This document shows, piece after piece, positions 15,418 to 27,052 of a stretch of DNA of 40,352 nucleotides; the stretch's first letter is position 1, and every line of letters begins with the position of its first letter. The position numbers were made by a program, and so were the translations under genes. The notes under the pieces were generated by a model. The model was not told the DNA's origin. It saw only the letters and a program-made list of their open reading frames with translations, and searched no databases. Source of the stretch: Gammaproteobacteria bacterium (GTDB lineage Bacteria > Pseudomonadota > Gammaproteobacteria > Nitrosococcales > Methylophagaceae); contig JACUUH010000019.1 in assembly GCA_014859375.1 (NCBI GenBank), positions 1-40,352 of the forward strand, in the 5' to 3' direction.

Positions 15418-15891
15418 CTATGACAATCTGGAAAGTGGTTTAGATTGGCTATTTTCAGAGTAGTGCAACCGTGTCCGAGACATGATGTCCAGCCAACTTT
15501 GCTTGTTTTTCCCAAAGTATAACCACCAATAGCCCATACCAGCGGGCAGCCATGAAATAATGCCAACGACAAAGCGAATAAAGGCTTGTCGCCATGTGAT
15601 ATTGGTATCAGAGCCGTTGACTAAATAGACTTTCCAACTGCGCATGCCTAGCGTTTGACCACCATGTGTCCAGAACCAGCCATAAAAAATAAAGCTGATT
15701 GTGACTAGGTATAAAGGGAAGAACGGATTACCTGATTCGATAGCATTAGCATTATTTACTAGTGCGTTGAAGCCGACTGCGAGCGCACTTGCAAACAATA
15801 AAACTGATAATAGTAATAAGGTGTCATAAATCATAATGCCGAGATAACGGAAGATACTTGGTTTGCAATAGCTTTCTGGCGTGTCTGTCAT
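15418..15891 (-). CDS. RDD family membrane protein
   Basis: This 157-residue protein has three to four hydrophobic segments. The family signature is kept in its usual order: an RYLGIMIYDTLLLL start with the Arg and Asp in the first helix, GGQTLGMRSWKVYLV in the middle, and SWLDIMSRTRLH at the end. The function of RDD proteins is mostly unknown; some affect Na+/H+ exchange or osmotic tolerance. It is divergent from purL (80-base gap) and may share a promoter region with the operon-like block at its 3' side, from which it is separated by 65 bases. Confidence 0.88.
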   Translation of the reverse strand: MTDTPESYCKPSIFRYLGIMIYDTLLLLSVLLFASALAVGFNALVNNANAIESGNPFFPLYLVTISFIFYGWFWTHGGQTLGMRSWKVYLVNGSDTNITWRQAFIRFVVGIISWLPAGMGYWWLYFGKNKQSWLDIMSRTRLHYSENSQSKPLSRLS

Positions 15892-15971
15892 AGAAATAAT
15901 CGTAATTTATTTGGGCTGAATGAGTGACATAAAGTATCATTATTCCTTTATTTATGTGAATTGGGTTCACC

Positions 15972-18900
15972 ATGTTGCAATTGTTCGGCCGTTCGGCATT
16001 TTCTTCTTTTCGATTAGATAAATTAGTAGCCTCAGTTCAGGCTGAGGTTGCCAGTGTTGTGGCAATTCGTACTGAATATCGCTATTTCATTGAAGTTGAA
16101 GGCGATGCATCACTCACTGATGCGGATAAAACAGTGCTTGAAACCTTGTTAGAAGCCGAATCACGTGACAGTGTTGCTGCTCAAAATGACGTGTTTTATT
16201 TGGTGACACCGCGTCCGGGAACCATTTCTCCCTGGTCGAGCAAGGCAACCGATATTGCGCATAATAGTGGTTTAAAAGATGTCGTGCGTATCGAACGTGG
16301 CATTGCATTTTTTGTGCAAACATCGGCTGAATTATCAGCACAACAATGGCAGTTAGTTGCGCGATCGTTACATGATCGCATGACTGAATCCGTGTTCAAT
16401 TCGGATGAGGAAGCAGATCGTTTATTTGTTCATGGTCAATCACGCCCTTTAGTCACGGTTGATATCTTAAATGGCGGTCGCGATGCATTAGTCGAAGCTA
16501 ATAAAACTATGGGTTTAGCCTTAGCAAATGATGAGATCGATTATCTGGTTGATAACTTCACAGCTTTAGAACGTAATCCTAATGATATCGAATTGATGAT
16601 GTTCGCTCAGGCTAACTCAGAACATTGCCGTCATAAGATCTTTAGTGCTGACTGGATCGTTGATGGCAAGCAAAAATCACATACCTTGTTTAATATGATT
16701 CGTAACACTCATGCCTTAAATCCGTATGGGGTGGTCACGGCATATAGTGATAACTCATCCGTTATTGAAGGGGCAAAATCGCATCGTTTTCATGTTGATA
16801 TGGCAACAAATCAATATAGCTATCAGGGCGAACAACAACATATCTTGATGAAGGTTGAGACACATAATCATCCAACTGCGATTTCACCCTTCCCAGGTGC
16901 TGCTACAGGTGCTGGTGGTGAAATTCGTGATGAAGGTGCAACTGGTCGTGGTTCTAAACCTAAAGCGGGATTAACGGGGTTTTCAGTATCAAACTTGACT
17001 ATTCCTGGTTTTGAACAGCCTTGGGAAACACCATACGGTAAACCTGCTCGAATGGCATCAGCACTAGAAATAATGCTTGATGGGCCACTCGGTGGTGCGG
17101 CATTTAATAATGAGTTTGGTCGTCCAAATTTGTGTGGTTATTTCCGTACTTATGAAGCCTTGGTACCGTCTGCTGATGGCTTTGAAGTACGGGGTTATCA
17201 CAAACCTATTATGGTCGCTGGTGGTATGGGCTCGATTCGACCCCAACATGTTAAAAAGAATATTTTTGAGCCGGGTGTGCAACTTATCGTATTAGGTGGC
17301 CCTGCAATGTTGATCGGTTTGGGCGGTAGTGCCGCCTCATCGGTAGCATCAGGCACCAGTGATGAAGGTTTAGACTTTGCTTCAGTACAACGTGGCAACC
17401 CTGAAATGGAACGTCGTTGTCAGGAAGTTATTGATCGTTGTGTGGCATTAGATGATAAAAATCCGATTGTGGCTATTCATGATGTCGGTGCCGGTGGTTT
17501 GTCCAATGCATTCCCTGAATTAGTCAATGATAGTGGTCGTGGTGGACGCTTTGAATTACGTGTTGTACCAAATGATGAATCAAGCATGTCGCCAATGGAA
17601 ATTTGGTGTAATGAGTCACAAGAACGTTATGTATTAGGGATAAACCCTGAAGATGTTGAGTTGTTCCAAGCCATTTGTGAACGTGAACGTTGCCCATGGG
17701 CTATTGTCGGTGAAGCCACATCAGAACAACATTTATTAGTGGGTGATGCCGAGTTCGATCAAAATCCGGTTGATATGCCGTTGTCATTGTTATTAGGCAA
17801 GCCACCTAAAATGTTACGTGATGTTAAACATCACACCTTTGAAAAACCAGAATTAGATTTATCGGCAGTTGAACCGGTTGCAGCGTTAGAGCGTGTATTA
17901 AAACTGCCTACGGTTGCCAGTAAGAATTTCTTGATCACCATTGGTGATCGCAGTGTGACGGGTTTAGTTGCACGTGATCAAATGGTCGGCCCTTGGCAAG
18001 TGCCTGTGGCGGATTGTGCGGTGACGTTGGCTGACCATCACGGCTTTGATGGTGAAGCAATGTCGATGGGTGAGCGTTCGCCATTAGCGTTGATTGATGC
18101 ACCGGCATCAGGCCGTATGGCGGTGGGTGAGGCAATTACTAATATCGCAGCAGCATGTATTGCCAAATTAGGTGATATTAAATTGTCAGCTAACTGGATG
18201 GCGGCATGTGGCCACACTGGTGAAGACGCGATTTTATATGACACAGTTGAAGCCGTTGGTATGGAGTTATGTCCTGCTTTAGGTATTGCGATCCCTGTTG
18301 GTAAAGATTCATTGTCAATGAAAACCGTGTGGCAAGATGAGGGTGAAACCAAGTCGGTTACATCTCCTTTATCATTAATTGTTTCTGCCTTTGCTCCTGT
18401 TACGGATGCAGCTAAAACCTGCATACCAGCTTTACGTAGTGATTTAGGTGATACCGATTTAATTTATATTGATTTGGGTAAAGGTCAAAATCGTTTAGCG
18501 GCTTCAGCTTTGGCTCAAGTTTATAATCAAGTTGGTCATCATGGCCCTGATTTGGATGATCCTGTTTCATTAAAACAATTTTTTGCTGCGATTCAGCAAT
18601 TAAAACAAGATGATTTAGTGTTGGCCTACCATGATCGTAGTGATGGTGGTTTGGTTACAACCTTATGTGAAATGGCATTTGCAGGTCACTGTGGCCTTGA
18701 TGTGACATTATCTGGTTTAGGTGAACCACTACCTTTGTTATTTAATGAAGAATTGGGTGCGGTGATTCAAGTACGGCATTGTGATGTTGAAGATGTGCTT
18801 GCGATCTTGCGTGAACAGGATCTTGCCCATTACAGCCATGTCATTGGCAATGTGCGTGATGATCAACAGATCGTTATTACGGTAAATGGTGACAAGGTTA

Positions 18901-19856
18901 TCAATCAATCACGGGTTGAACTGCATCGTTTTTGGGCTGAAACCAGCTATCGTATGCAAGCACTTCGCGATAATCCAGACTGTGCACAACAAGAATTTGA
19001 TGGCTTGTTAGATGCTGAGGATCCGGGGTTATTTGCCCGTTTGAGTTATGATCCAGCAGAGCATATTGCGGCTAGTTATATCGTCAGTGGACACCGTCCA
19101 AAAGTGGCTATTTTGCGTGAGCAGGGGGTCAATGGCCAAATTGAAATGGCTGCATCGTTTGATCATGCTGGCTTTAATGCAATTGATGTTCACATGAGCG
19201 ATATTCTGGAAGGTCGTGTGACATTGAGTGACTTCAAAGGTCTGGTTGCCTGTGGTGGATTCTCTTACGGTGACGTTTTAGGTGCTGGTCGTGGTTGGGC
19301 AAGCACTATCTTGCATAATGATAAGGCCAGGGCAGAGTTTTCAGACTTTTTTAATAGACAAGATACCTTTGCATTAGGTGTCTGTAATGGCTGTCAGATG
19401 TTGTCGCAGTTGAAACAATTGATCCCAGGTAGTGATCATTGGCCACGTTTCGAACGTAATCTTTCAGAGCAGTTTGAAGCGCGTTTCTCATTAGTAGAAA
19501 TTATGGAATCGCCATCTGTACTGCTACAAGGTATGGCAGGTTCAATCATGCCAATCGCCGTTGCACATGGCGAAGGCCGTGCTGATTTCTCTGCAACAGG
19601 TAATCAGGATGATGCCTTAGTTGCGATGCGTTATGTCGATAATTATGGCAAGGTGACACAGCAATATCCTCAGAATCCGAACGGTTCACCCGATGGTATT
19701 ACTGCATTAACTACAACAGATGGGCGTGTCACCATTATGATGCCGCATCCGGAGCGTGTGATTCGTACAGTGCAACATTCCTGGCACCCTGATGATTGGG
19801 GTAAAGATGGACCATGGTTACGTTTATTCCACAATGCTAGAAAGTGGGTAGGCTAA
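15972..19856 (+). CDS. purL: Phosphoribosylformylglycinamidine synthase (single-chain)
   Basis: This 1294-residue large PurL converts FGAR to FGAM in purine synthesis using ATP and glutamine. The order is an N-terminal PurS-like domain, a linker, two AIRS-like ATP-binding halves ([35 protein letters not shown]) and a C-terminal class I glutamine amidotransferase. The amidotransferase has nucleophile C1138 in GVCNGCQ and the His/Glu pair in MMPHPERV. Length agrees with the gammaproteobacterial enzyme (about 1295). It is a monocistronic gene ended by a strong terminator. Confidence 0.98.
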   Translation: MLQLFGRSAFSSFRLDKLVASVQAEVASVVAIRTEYRYFIEVEGDASLTDADKTVLETLLEAESRDSVAAQNDVFYLVTPRPGTISPWSSKATDIAHNSGLKDVVRIERGIAFFVQTSAELSAQQWQLVARSLHDRMTESVFNSDEEADRLFVHGQSRPLVTVDILNGGRDALVEANKTMGLALANDEIDYLVDNFTALERNPNDIELMMFAQANSEHCRHKIFSADWIVDGKQKSHTLFNMIRNTHALNPYGVVTAYSDNSSVIEGAKSHRFHVDMATNQYSYQGEQQHILMKVETHNHPTAISPFPGAATGAGGEIRDEGATGRGSKPKAGLTGFSVSNLTIPGFEQPWETPYGKPARMASALEIMLDGPLGGAAFNNEFGRPNLCGYFRTYEALVPSADGFEVRGYHKPIMVAGGMGSIRPQHVKKNIFEPGVQLIVLGGPAMLIGLGGSAASSVASGTSDEGLDFASVQRGNPEMERRCQEVIDRCVALDDKNPIVAIHDVGAGGLSNAFPELVNDSGRGGRFELRVVPNDESSMSPMEIWCNESQERYVLGINPEDVELFQAICERERCPWAIVGEATSEQHLLVGDAEFDQNPVDMPLSLLLGKPPKMLRDVKHHTFEKPELDLSAVEPVAALERVLKLPTVASKNFLITIGDRSVTGLVARDQMVGPWQVPVADCAVTLADHHGFDGEAMSMGERSPLALIDAPASGRMAVGEAITNIAAACIAKLGDIKLSANWMAACGHTGEDAILYDTVEAVGMELCPALGIAIPVGKDSLSMKTVWQDEGETKSVTSPLSLIVSAFAPVTDAAKTCIPALRSDLGDTDLIYIDLGKGQNRLAASALAQVYNQVGHHGPDLDDPVSLKQFFAAIQQLKQDDLVLAYHDRSDGGLVTTLCEMAFAGHCGLDVTLSGLGEPLPLLFNEELGAVIQVRHCDVEDVLAILREQDLAHYSHVIGNVRDDQQIVITVNGDKVINQSRVELHRFWAETSYRMQALRDNPDCAQQEFDGLLDAEDPGLFARLSYDPAEHIAASYIVSGHRPKVAILREQGVNGQIEMAASFDHAGFNAIDVHMSDILEGRVTLSDFKGLVACGGFSYGDVLGAGRGWASTILHNDKARAEFSDFFNRQDTFALGVCNGCQMLSQLKQLIPGSDHWPRFERNLSEQFEARFSLVEIMESPSVLLQGMAGSIMPIAVAHGEGRADFSATGNQDDALVAMRYVDNYGKVTQQYPQNPNGSPDGITALTTTDGRVTIMMPHPERVIRTVQHSWHPDDWGKDGPWLRLFHNARKWVG

Positions 19857-19863
19857 CACGACA

Positions 19864-19895
19864 AAAAGCCCGAATTTATACTCGGGCTTTTTTAT
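19864..19895 (+). terminator. Rho-independent terminator of purL
   Basis: A stem AAAGCCCGA / TCGGGCTTT with an ATTTATAC loop and a T-run lies 8 bases after the purL stop. The A-run before the stem means it can also serve the convergent Smr gene on the other strand. Confidence 0.92.
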
Positions 19896-19931
19896 GACTA
19901 TTTGTGTTATCAACGTCAGAAATTGTCAACC

Positions 19932-20501
19932 TTATTCTGCTAGCGTACTTGTTCTTTTTAGTAATAAATAGAGTGCGCCTGTACCGCCATCTTCTATTGT
20001 TGCACTACAGAATGCCAAAACAGCGGGGTTTTGGCGCAACCAGTGATTCAGCCTAGTTTTTAATACCGGTTTATTATCTTTTGAACTCCAGCCTTTACCA
20101 TGAATAATGCGTGCACAACGGATCTGTTGTCGTTGACATTGATCAATAAACTCAGCCAGAGTAATTTCAGCTATGGCAAGTGTGAAACCATGCAGATCTA
20201 ATTCCGCTTCGAGATGGATCTTGCCGTTACGTAACTTGGAGAATGTACGATGTTGGATACCAGAACCCTGGTATTCTAAATATTCTTCATTTCCGACGGT
20301 TTCTGGTGGCAACATGTCAGAAAAATTAGCTTGATGACTTCGGTCGTTGCTTGTTCTGTGTTGCAATTTTTTAGCCTCAGGCTTAGGTGCAGTATGTAGC
20401 ACACTATCGTAATGAATAGGTTTGGCATCGCTCATTTCTGAACGAAACAAATTAAATTCATCATCTGGAGTGTCGTGTTTATCTATCATATTACTGTGCA
20501 A
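19932..20501 (-). CDS. Smr-domain protein
   Basis: This 189-residue protein has a charged, probably disordered first half and a C-terminal Smr (small MutS-related) domain. The domain shows ELDLHGFTLAIAEITLAEFI, the central RCARIIHGKGWSS (HGxG loop) and GGTGALYLLLKR at the end. Smr domains nick DNA or cleave RNA; the stand-alone SmrA/YdaL and SmrB/YfcN groups of Enterobacteria have this size and order, and SmrB acts on mRNA at collided ribosomes. Which group this belongs to is undecided. It is convergent with purL. Confidence 0.85.
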   Translation of the reverse strand: MHSNMIDKHDTPDDEFNLFRSEMSDAKPIHYDSVLHTAPKPEAKKLQHRTSNDRSHQANFSDMLPPETVGNEEYLEYQGSGIQHRTFSKLRNGKIHLEAELDLHGFTLAIAEITLAEFIDQCQRQQIRCARIIHGKGWSSKDNKPVLKTRLNHWLRQNPAVLAFCSATIEDGGTGALYLLLKRTSTLAE

Positions 20502-20562
20502 TCTCGCTTGTATTTTTAGATAGTGCTTGCCAAAGAAATCATTTTTACTTTACCATGTTATC

Positions 20563-20646
20563 CACTTGTCGGGGTGCCATTAAGTTGGCTGAGATTAAAC
20601 CCGTTGAACCTGAAGAGGCTAGCACCTCCGTAGGAAACAAGCGAGT
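20563..20646 (+). ncRNA. TPP riboswitch (THI element)
   Basis: The conserved thiamine-pyrophosphate aptamer elements occur in order: GGGGTGC (20571-20577), GGCTGAGA (pyrimidine-sensor loop), ACCC, TTGAACCTGA, and a CACCTCCGTAGGAAACAAG end. A terminal helix can form between CTTGT (20565-20569) and ACAAG (20637-20641). It lies 120 bases upstream of thiC and should repress the thiamine operon when TPP is abundant. Confidence 0.95.
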
Positions 20647-20727
20647 ATATCGCAAACAGCATTGGTCATTAATGCATAAGGTCATAGCGTATATTCATCT
20701 CCTTGTTAGCCAGTCTTGGCTCAACGT

Positions 20728-22578
<1,851 letters not shown>

Positions 22579-22584
22579 TCAAAC

Positions 22585-23670
22585 GTGAAGCATTATCTAA
22601 TTATAGGAAGCGGCCTAGTCGGCCGCTTGCTAGCGTGGCGTTTGATATTACAGGGTCATCAAATATCACTATTATCCAGTGACGATAAAACAGGTACCAC
22701 TAGCGCTGGTTATATAGCTGCGGCAATGATCTCACCAGCAACTGAGGCTGTTCAAACTGAAACCAAGGTCAAACAAATCGGACTGGTTTCAGCACACTTA
22801 TGGCCCAAATGGTTAGCTGAACTACCTGAACAGATCTTTTATCAGAATAATGGCACCTTAGTGGTTGCCCATCGTGGTGATCAATCTGAAATGGCTCGTT
22901 TTAAGCGACGTGCCCAGCATGTGTTAGCAGATGATGATTATGTTGAGTTAAATCACGAACAACTAAACGTTAAAGAACCTCAATTAGCACAGCAGTTTGA
23001 ACAGGCCTTGTTTTTTGATGGTGAAGCGTGTCTGGATAATCGCCATTTATACCGAGTACTGACGACATTTCTAACAACATCGTCACGGTGCGATTGGCAA
23101 CAGTGTAATGAGATTGAATCGTTATCACATGCGGTGATTAAACAATTATCGCAACAGTATTTTAACTGTGATTCTGATGTTTATGAGGCTGTGATTGATT
23201 GTCGTGGCAATGGATCTAAAGCCGATTTATCTGGATTACGTAGTGTTCGTGGTGAAGTGATACGTGTGCATGCGCCTGACGTTGATTTTAAGCATGCAGT
23301 TCGGCTTATCCATCCTCGTTATCCGATGTATTTAGCACCGCGGCCTAATAATGAATATGTGTTAGGTGCGACTGTGGTTGAAAATGATGATATGTCACCG
23401 GTTAGTGTCCGCTCAGGGTTAGAGTTAATGTCAGCCTTATATAGTTTACATAAAGGCTTTGCTGAAGCTCGGGTATTAGAAATGGCAGCGCATTGTCGAC
23501 CTGCTATGACTGATAATATGCCAGTGATTAAACGAACTGAATTTGGTTATCAAATCAATGGCTTGTATCGGCATGGTTATCTGTTCTCACCCGCGATCAT
23601 CAGCGATTTTTTAGCCTTATTGGATGGAAAGCAACACTCAATGACGTTTGGAGGCCTTTTTAATGCCTGA
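22585..23670 (+). CDS. thiO: Glycine oxidase ThiO
   Basis: This 361-residue FAD-dependent oxidase makes dehydroglycine from glycine with O2 for thiazole formation. The Rossmann motif GSGLVGRLLAWRL is at the N-terminus. The usual ThiO/DadA blocks follow: GYIAAAMISPATEA, a central RSVRGEVIRV, and a C-terminal HCRPAMTDNMPVI...YRHGYLFSPA. Using ThiO rather than the radical enzyme ThiH fits an aerobic organism. The 3' end overlaps the thiS start by 8 bases. Confidence 0.93.
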   Translation: MKHYLIIGSGLVGRLLAWRLILQGHQISLLSSDDKTGTTSAGYIAAAMISPATEAVQTETKVKQIGLVSAHLWPKWLAELPEQIFYQNNGTLVVAHRGDQSEMARFKRRAQHVLADDDYVELNHEQLNVKEPQLAQQFEQALFFDGEACLDNRHLYRVLTTFLTTSSRCDWQQCNEIESLSHAVIKQLSQQYFNCDSDVYEAVIDCRGNGSKADLSGLRSVRGEVIRVHAPDVDFKHAVRLIHPRYPMYLAPRPNNEYVLGATVVENDDMSPVSVRSGLELMSALYSLHKGFAEARVLEMAAHCRPAMTDNMPVIKRTEFGYQINGLYRHGYLFSPAIISDFLALLDGKQHSMTFGGLFNA

Positions 23671-23875
23671 CACGATAGATATTGTAGTTAACGGTGAATT
23701 AAGCAATGTAAAGATAGGAGCAACAATTGCAACGTTGTTACGTGATGAGCGAATTATGAGCGGACGATTTTTAGTGGTTGCCAATGATGAAATAGTATCG
23801 AAATCAGCCTATGCAGAGACTGTACTTAATGCTGGCGATAGAGTCGATATTATGTCGGCGATAACGGGAGGTTAA
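23663..23875 (+). CDS. thiS: Sulfur carrier protein ThiS
   Basis: This 70-residue ubiquitin-like carrier ends in the required Gly-Gly (SAITGG), where ThiF adenylates and sulfur is loaded as a thiocarboxylate. The start at 23663 has GGAGG 8 bases upstream; an in-frame ATG at 23648 would be on the wrong side of that site. It overlaps thiO and is one base from thiG. Confidence 0.93.
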   Translation: MPDTIDIVVNGELSNVKIGATIATLLRDERIMSGRFLVVANDEIVSKSAYAETVLNAGDRVDIMSAITGG

Positions 23876-23876
23876 T

Positions 23877-24674
23877 ATGCAAGCATCATCCTGGCAGGTC
23901 TATGGTACTGAGTTACACAGTCGTTTATTTATTGGTACCGCATTATATTCATCACCCCAAGTCATGATCGATGCGATTAAAGCATCTCAGTCCCAAGTTA
24001 TTACAGTGTCATTGCGACGCCAAATACCATCACAAGCAGCTAGTTCTAATCAGTTTTGGCAATTGATCCAATCGTTGAATTGCCATTTATTACCTAATAC
24101 TGCTGGGTGTTATAGCGTCGAAGAAGCGGTTAAAACTGCAAGAATGGCCAGAGAATTATTTGAAACAGATTGGATTAAATTGGAAGTATTAGGCGATAGC
24201 TATAATTTGCAGCCCGATCCCTTCGCTTTAGTTGAAGCAACCCAAATTCTGGTATCAGAAGGCTTTAAAGTATTTCCCTACTGCACCGATGATTTGGTGT
24301 TATGCCAAAAGTTAGCCGATGTGGGCTGTGAAGTGTTAATGCCGTGGGGGGCGCCAATTGGAACAGGGCAAGGTCTGATTAATCCTTATGCATTAGAAAC
24401 GATTCGTAAACGTTTGCCAGAACTAACCTTGCTGGTTGATGCTGGCATAGGTAAACCCTCTGATGCAGTGCAGGCAATGGAGTTAGGTTACGATGGTATT
24501 TTGCTCAATACTGCGGTGGCAGAAGCGTTAGAACCCGCTCAAATGGCGAGTGCTTTTGCTCAAGCTATAAATGCTGGTCGCTTGGCCTATGAAGCTGGAG
24601 TCATGCCAAAACGCGATAATGCCAAACCCAGCACACCCACATTAGATCAACCTATTTGGCAACAACATGGTTAA
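23877..24674 (+). CDS. thiG: Thiazole synthase ThiG
   Basis: This 265-residue TIM-barrel enzyme condenses DXP, dehydroglycine and ThiS-thiocarboxylate into the thiazole phosphate. The Schiff-base Lys is K101 in [10 protein letters not shown]. Phosphate-binding ends [15 protein letters not shown] and [13 protein letters not shown] and the [14 protein letters not shown] block are all present. Ribosome site GGAGG lies inside the end of thiS, so translation is coupled. Its last 8 bases overlap thiDE. Confidence 0.96.
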   Translation: MQASSWQVYGTELHSRLFIGTALYSSPQVMIDAIKASQSQVITVSLRRQIPSQAASSNQFWQLIQSLNCHLLPNTAGCYSVEEAVKTARMARELFETDWIKLEVLGDSYNLQPDPFALVEATQILVSEGFKVFPYCTDDLVLCQKLADVGCEVLMPWGAPIGTGQGLINPYALETIRKRLPELTLLVDAGIGKPSDAVQAMELGYDGILLNTAVAEALEPAQMASAFAQAINAGRLAYEAGVMPKRDNAKPSTPTLDQPIWQQHG

Positions 24675-26124
24675 ACCTGCTGTTTTATTAATTGGTGGTT
24701 TAGATCCACAAGGCTGTGCCGGTATTAGTGCCGATATCCAAACAACAACCATGCACGGCTGTCATCCGGTACCTTTGATCACCTGTTTAACTGAACAAAC
24801 ACGTGCAGGGCTTACGGCAATAGGTGCATTATCTCAAGCCCAATTTATGGGGCAATATCATTCCTGTGTCGCTGATATTGATGTTGTCGCAATCAAAATT
24901 GGCATGATTCCAACGTTAGAAATAGCACAGTGTGTAAATCGTATCATTGATCATCATCGCGTCCCTGTTGTGTTGGATCCGGTATTGGCTAGCACTTCTG
25001 GTGGCGTGACTTTGCCCCAGGAAGTACAAGACTATATTGTCGATACCTTGTTCGCCAAGGTAACTTTATTAACACCAAACTTGCCCGAACTTTTACAGCT
25101 TACACACCAAACGGATTTGAATGATCCTGATTTGAACGTTCTTAAACAGCTTAGTGAAACCCTATTATCTTCAGGTCTTAATGCCTGTTTGATAAAGGGC
25201 GGTCATGCTGATTCAAATTGGGCCACAGATTATTTTAATGATTCTGTTGATGCGTTTTATTGTTATCATCCAAAATCACAAGGCAATGTTCGTGGTACTG
25301 GCTGTGTTACAGCATCCAGTATTGCCTGCCTACTTGCCCTTGGATACGACATAAGAGACAGCGTTGTTTTAGCCAAAGCCTATATTAATCGAGGCATTCG
25401 ATTAGCTGAAAAAGTGGGATGTTATTCGGTTATTTTTCATTCTCAGGCAGACATGCAGTTAGTCGATATGCCGAAGCTGGCATATTCAGCTCAATTAATT
25501 GGCAAGCAGTTTCAGTTTGCTTCATGTCCAAAACAATTAGGTATTTACCCTGTGGTTGATAGCAGTGATTGGGTTGATAAACTGGTTAATGAAAATATCA
25601 CAACGATTCAACTACGCATTAAAAATGTTAGTGATGATGTTAAATACAGTGAAATTAGACAAGCCGTTGCCTATTGTGACGATTCGATAGCTTTGTTTAT
25701 CAATGATTATTGGCAATTGGCAATTGAGTTGAATGCCTATGGCGTGCATCTCGGCCAGGAAGATTTAGATGATGCTAGCCTGATTGAAATTGAACAAGCA
25801 GGTTTGCGCCTTGGCGTATCAACACATTCTTATTGGGAATTGGCGAGGGCGTTAGCTATAAATCCTAGTTACATCGCTTTAGGTCCTGTCTTTGCAACGA
25901 CAAGTAAACAGATGCCATGGACACCACAAGGTATTGAGCGAGTTAAGCAATGGACGCAATTATTAGGTGATCGTTATCCACTGGTGGCGATAGGTGGCAT
26001 TAATCAACAACGTGCCCAGCAACTCAAACAGACTGGGGTTGGTTCAGTAGCGATGATTAGCGCGATTACTGAAGCAGAAGATTATGTTGAGGCAACGCAA
26101 CAATTAATAGCGTGCTGGCAATAA
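24667..26124 (+). CDS. thiDE: ThiD-ThiE fusion (HMP-P kinase / thiamine-phosphate synthase)
   Basis: This 485-residue protein joins an HMP/HMP-P kinase to a thiamine-phosphate synthase. The kinase covers residues 1 to about 270, with [17 protein letters not shown] at the start, [16 protein letters not shown] and the anion-hole block [14 protein letters not shown]. The synthase starts near residue 290, with [42 protein letters not shown] and VAIGGI. The kinase half uses [10 protein letters not shown] where typical ThiD has GSDPSGGAG, a known divergent subtype. The two activities act in sequence and then yield thiamine phosphate. It is the last gene of the riboswitch operon and overlaps thiG by 8 bases. 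Confidence 0.93.
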   Translation: MVKPAVLLIGGLDPQGCAGISADIQTTTMHGCHPVPLITCLTEQTRAGLTAIGALSQAQFMGQYHSCVADIDVVAIKIGMIPTLEIAQCVNRIIDHHRVPVVLDPVLASTSGGVTLPQEVQDYIVDTLFAKVTLLTPNLPELLQLTHQTDLNDPDLNVLKQLSETLLSSGLNACLIKGGHADSNWATDYFNDSVDAFYCYHPKSQGNVRGTGCVTASSIACLLALGYDIRDSVVLAKAYINRGIRLAEKVGCYSVIFHSQADMQLVDMPKLAYSAQLIGKQFQFASCPKQLGIYPVVDSSDWVDKLVNENITTIQLRIKNVSDDVKYSEIRQAVAYCDDSIALFINDYWQLAIELNAYGVHLGQEDLDDASLIEIEQAGLRLGVSTHSYWELARALAINPSYIALGPVFATTSKQMPWTPQGIERVKQWTQLLGDRYPLVAIGGINQQRAQQLKQTGVGSVAMISAITEAEDYVEATQQLIACWQ

Positions 26125-26190
26125 TCTCAGTGTTTCGCTGAACTGATTGATAGACTACACAGTACGAGACCTGATACGGATCAATTACAC

Positions 26191-26976
26191 TCATTTTTTG
26201 ACATCAGGTTTAACATCACCCCAGGTTGGTTTTGGTGTCATTTCATCATCTGCATAGGGAGATGCAGAATAGTCGCTACTGAAATCATTGATTAAGCCAT
26301 CATTATAAAGACCACTACCAGTTATTGTATTAGGCGCTAGTTTATCTACTGGAACACTTAAATCCTCAACGCGTTTTGAGTTTTTGTAGAGTTTAATTTG
26401 AATTTCTAAATCGGATATTTGTTGTTTAAGCTTTTGGTTTTCTAATTCAAGTTCAGCTACTTTTTCAGTGAGTAATTTAGATTCAGGTGTTTCAGGAGGT
26501 ATTTGATCTGAGGCTGTGGTGTCAGCGGTATTACCTGTACTATCAGTAGCAATTCCGCCTGTTTTTGCCGCTTCAACCATGCCTTTTGATATTTGAGATA
26601 AGCGTGATGGTTTGTCACCATCAGTATTGTCACTATTCAATGATTGCCCCGAGTCAGGTGAATTTGAATGATCACTGATAGCAGATAAAAATCCACTGGA
26701 GTTATCTGCTGATTGTGGTGGTTCGGCCATTTCTTGTTCTAATGTCGTTTCTTCACTCAGTTCAAGCGACTGTTCCGGTTGATTATTTCCAGTGAAAAAT
26801 ATGAAATAGGCACCGGTAGCAAGTAGGATAACTAATACAGAAATGATTGAAATAAGAACAATCCTATTGGAAAGCAATTGTTTAATACGCGATGGTTTTG
26901 CATTCGCTTCAGACTCTGGTGAATCTCCATCGTCAGAGCCAACTTCAAGTACATCATCGTCAATTTCTTCAGCCAT
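26191..26976 (-). CDS. Single-pass membrane protein with periplasmic coiled coil, function unknown
   Basis: I do not recognise this 261-residue protein. An acidic cytoplasmic start (residues 1-20) is followed by one membrane helix (39-61), a long Ser/Asp/Gln-rich low-complexity region (62-160), a coiled-coil candidate with heptad Leu/Ile (about 166-202, KVAELELENQKLKQQISDLE) and a Pro/Asp-rich tail. N-in orientation is inferred from basic residues before the helix. A GGAG site lies 6 bases before the ATG. It begins 77 bases after the antiporter stop in the same direction and may be co-transcribed with it, possibly as an accessory or an envelope scaffold protein; this is inference. Confidence 0.75.
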   Translation of the reverse strand: MAEEIDDDVLEVGSDDGDSPESEANAKPSRIKQLLSNRIVLISIISVLVILLATGAYFIFFTGNNQPEQSLELSEETTLEQEMAEPPQSADNSSGFLSAISDHSNSPDSGQSLNSDNTDGDKPSRLSQISKGMVEAAKTGGIATDSTGNTADTTASDQIPPETPESKLLTEKVAELELENQKLKQQISDLEIQIKLYKNSKRVEDLSVPVDKLAPNTITGSGLYNDGLINDFSSDYSASPYADDEMTPKPTWGDVKPDVKK

Positions 26977-27052
26977 TACATACTCCTGTTGATTACGGTG
27001 GTACTGATTTACGTATAGTTAGTAGTGTTGTTATAACGCAGGTGTCGACTTG

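Noticed and set aside
26169-26209. ACCTGAT/ATCAGGT inverted repeat as a terminator of the thiamine operon
   Set aside because: The right arm lies inside the end of the opposite gene, the loop is 27 bases, and no T-run follows the stem.
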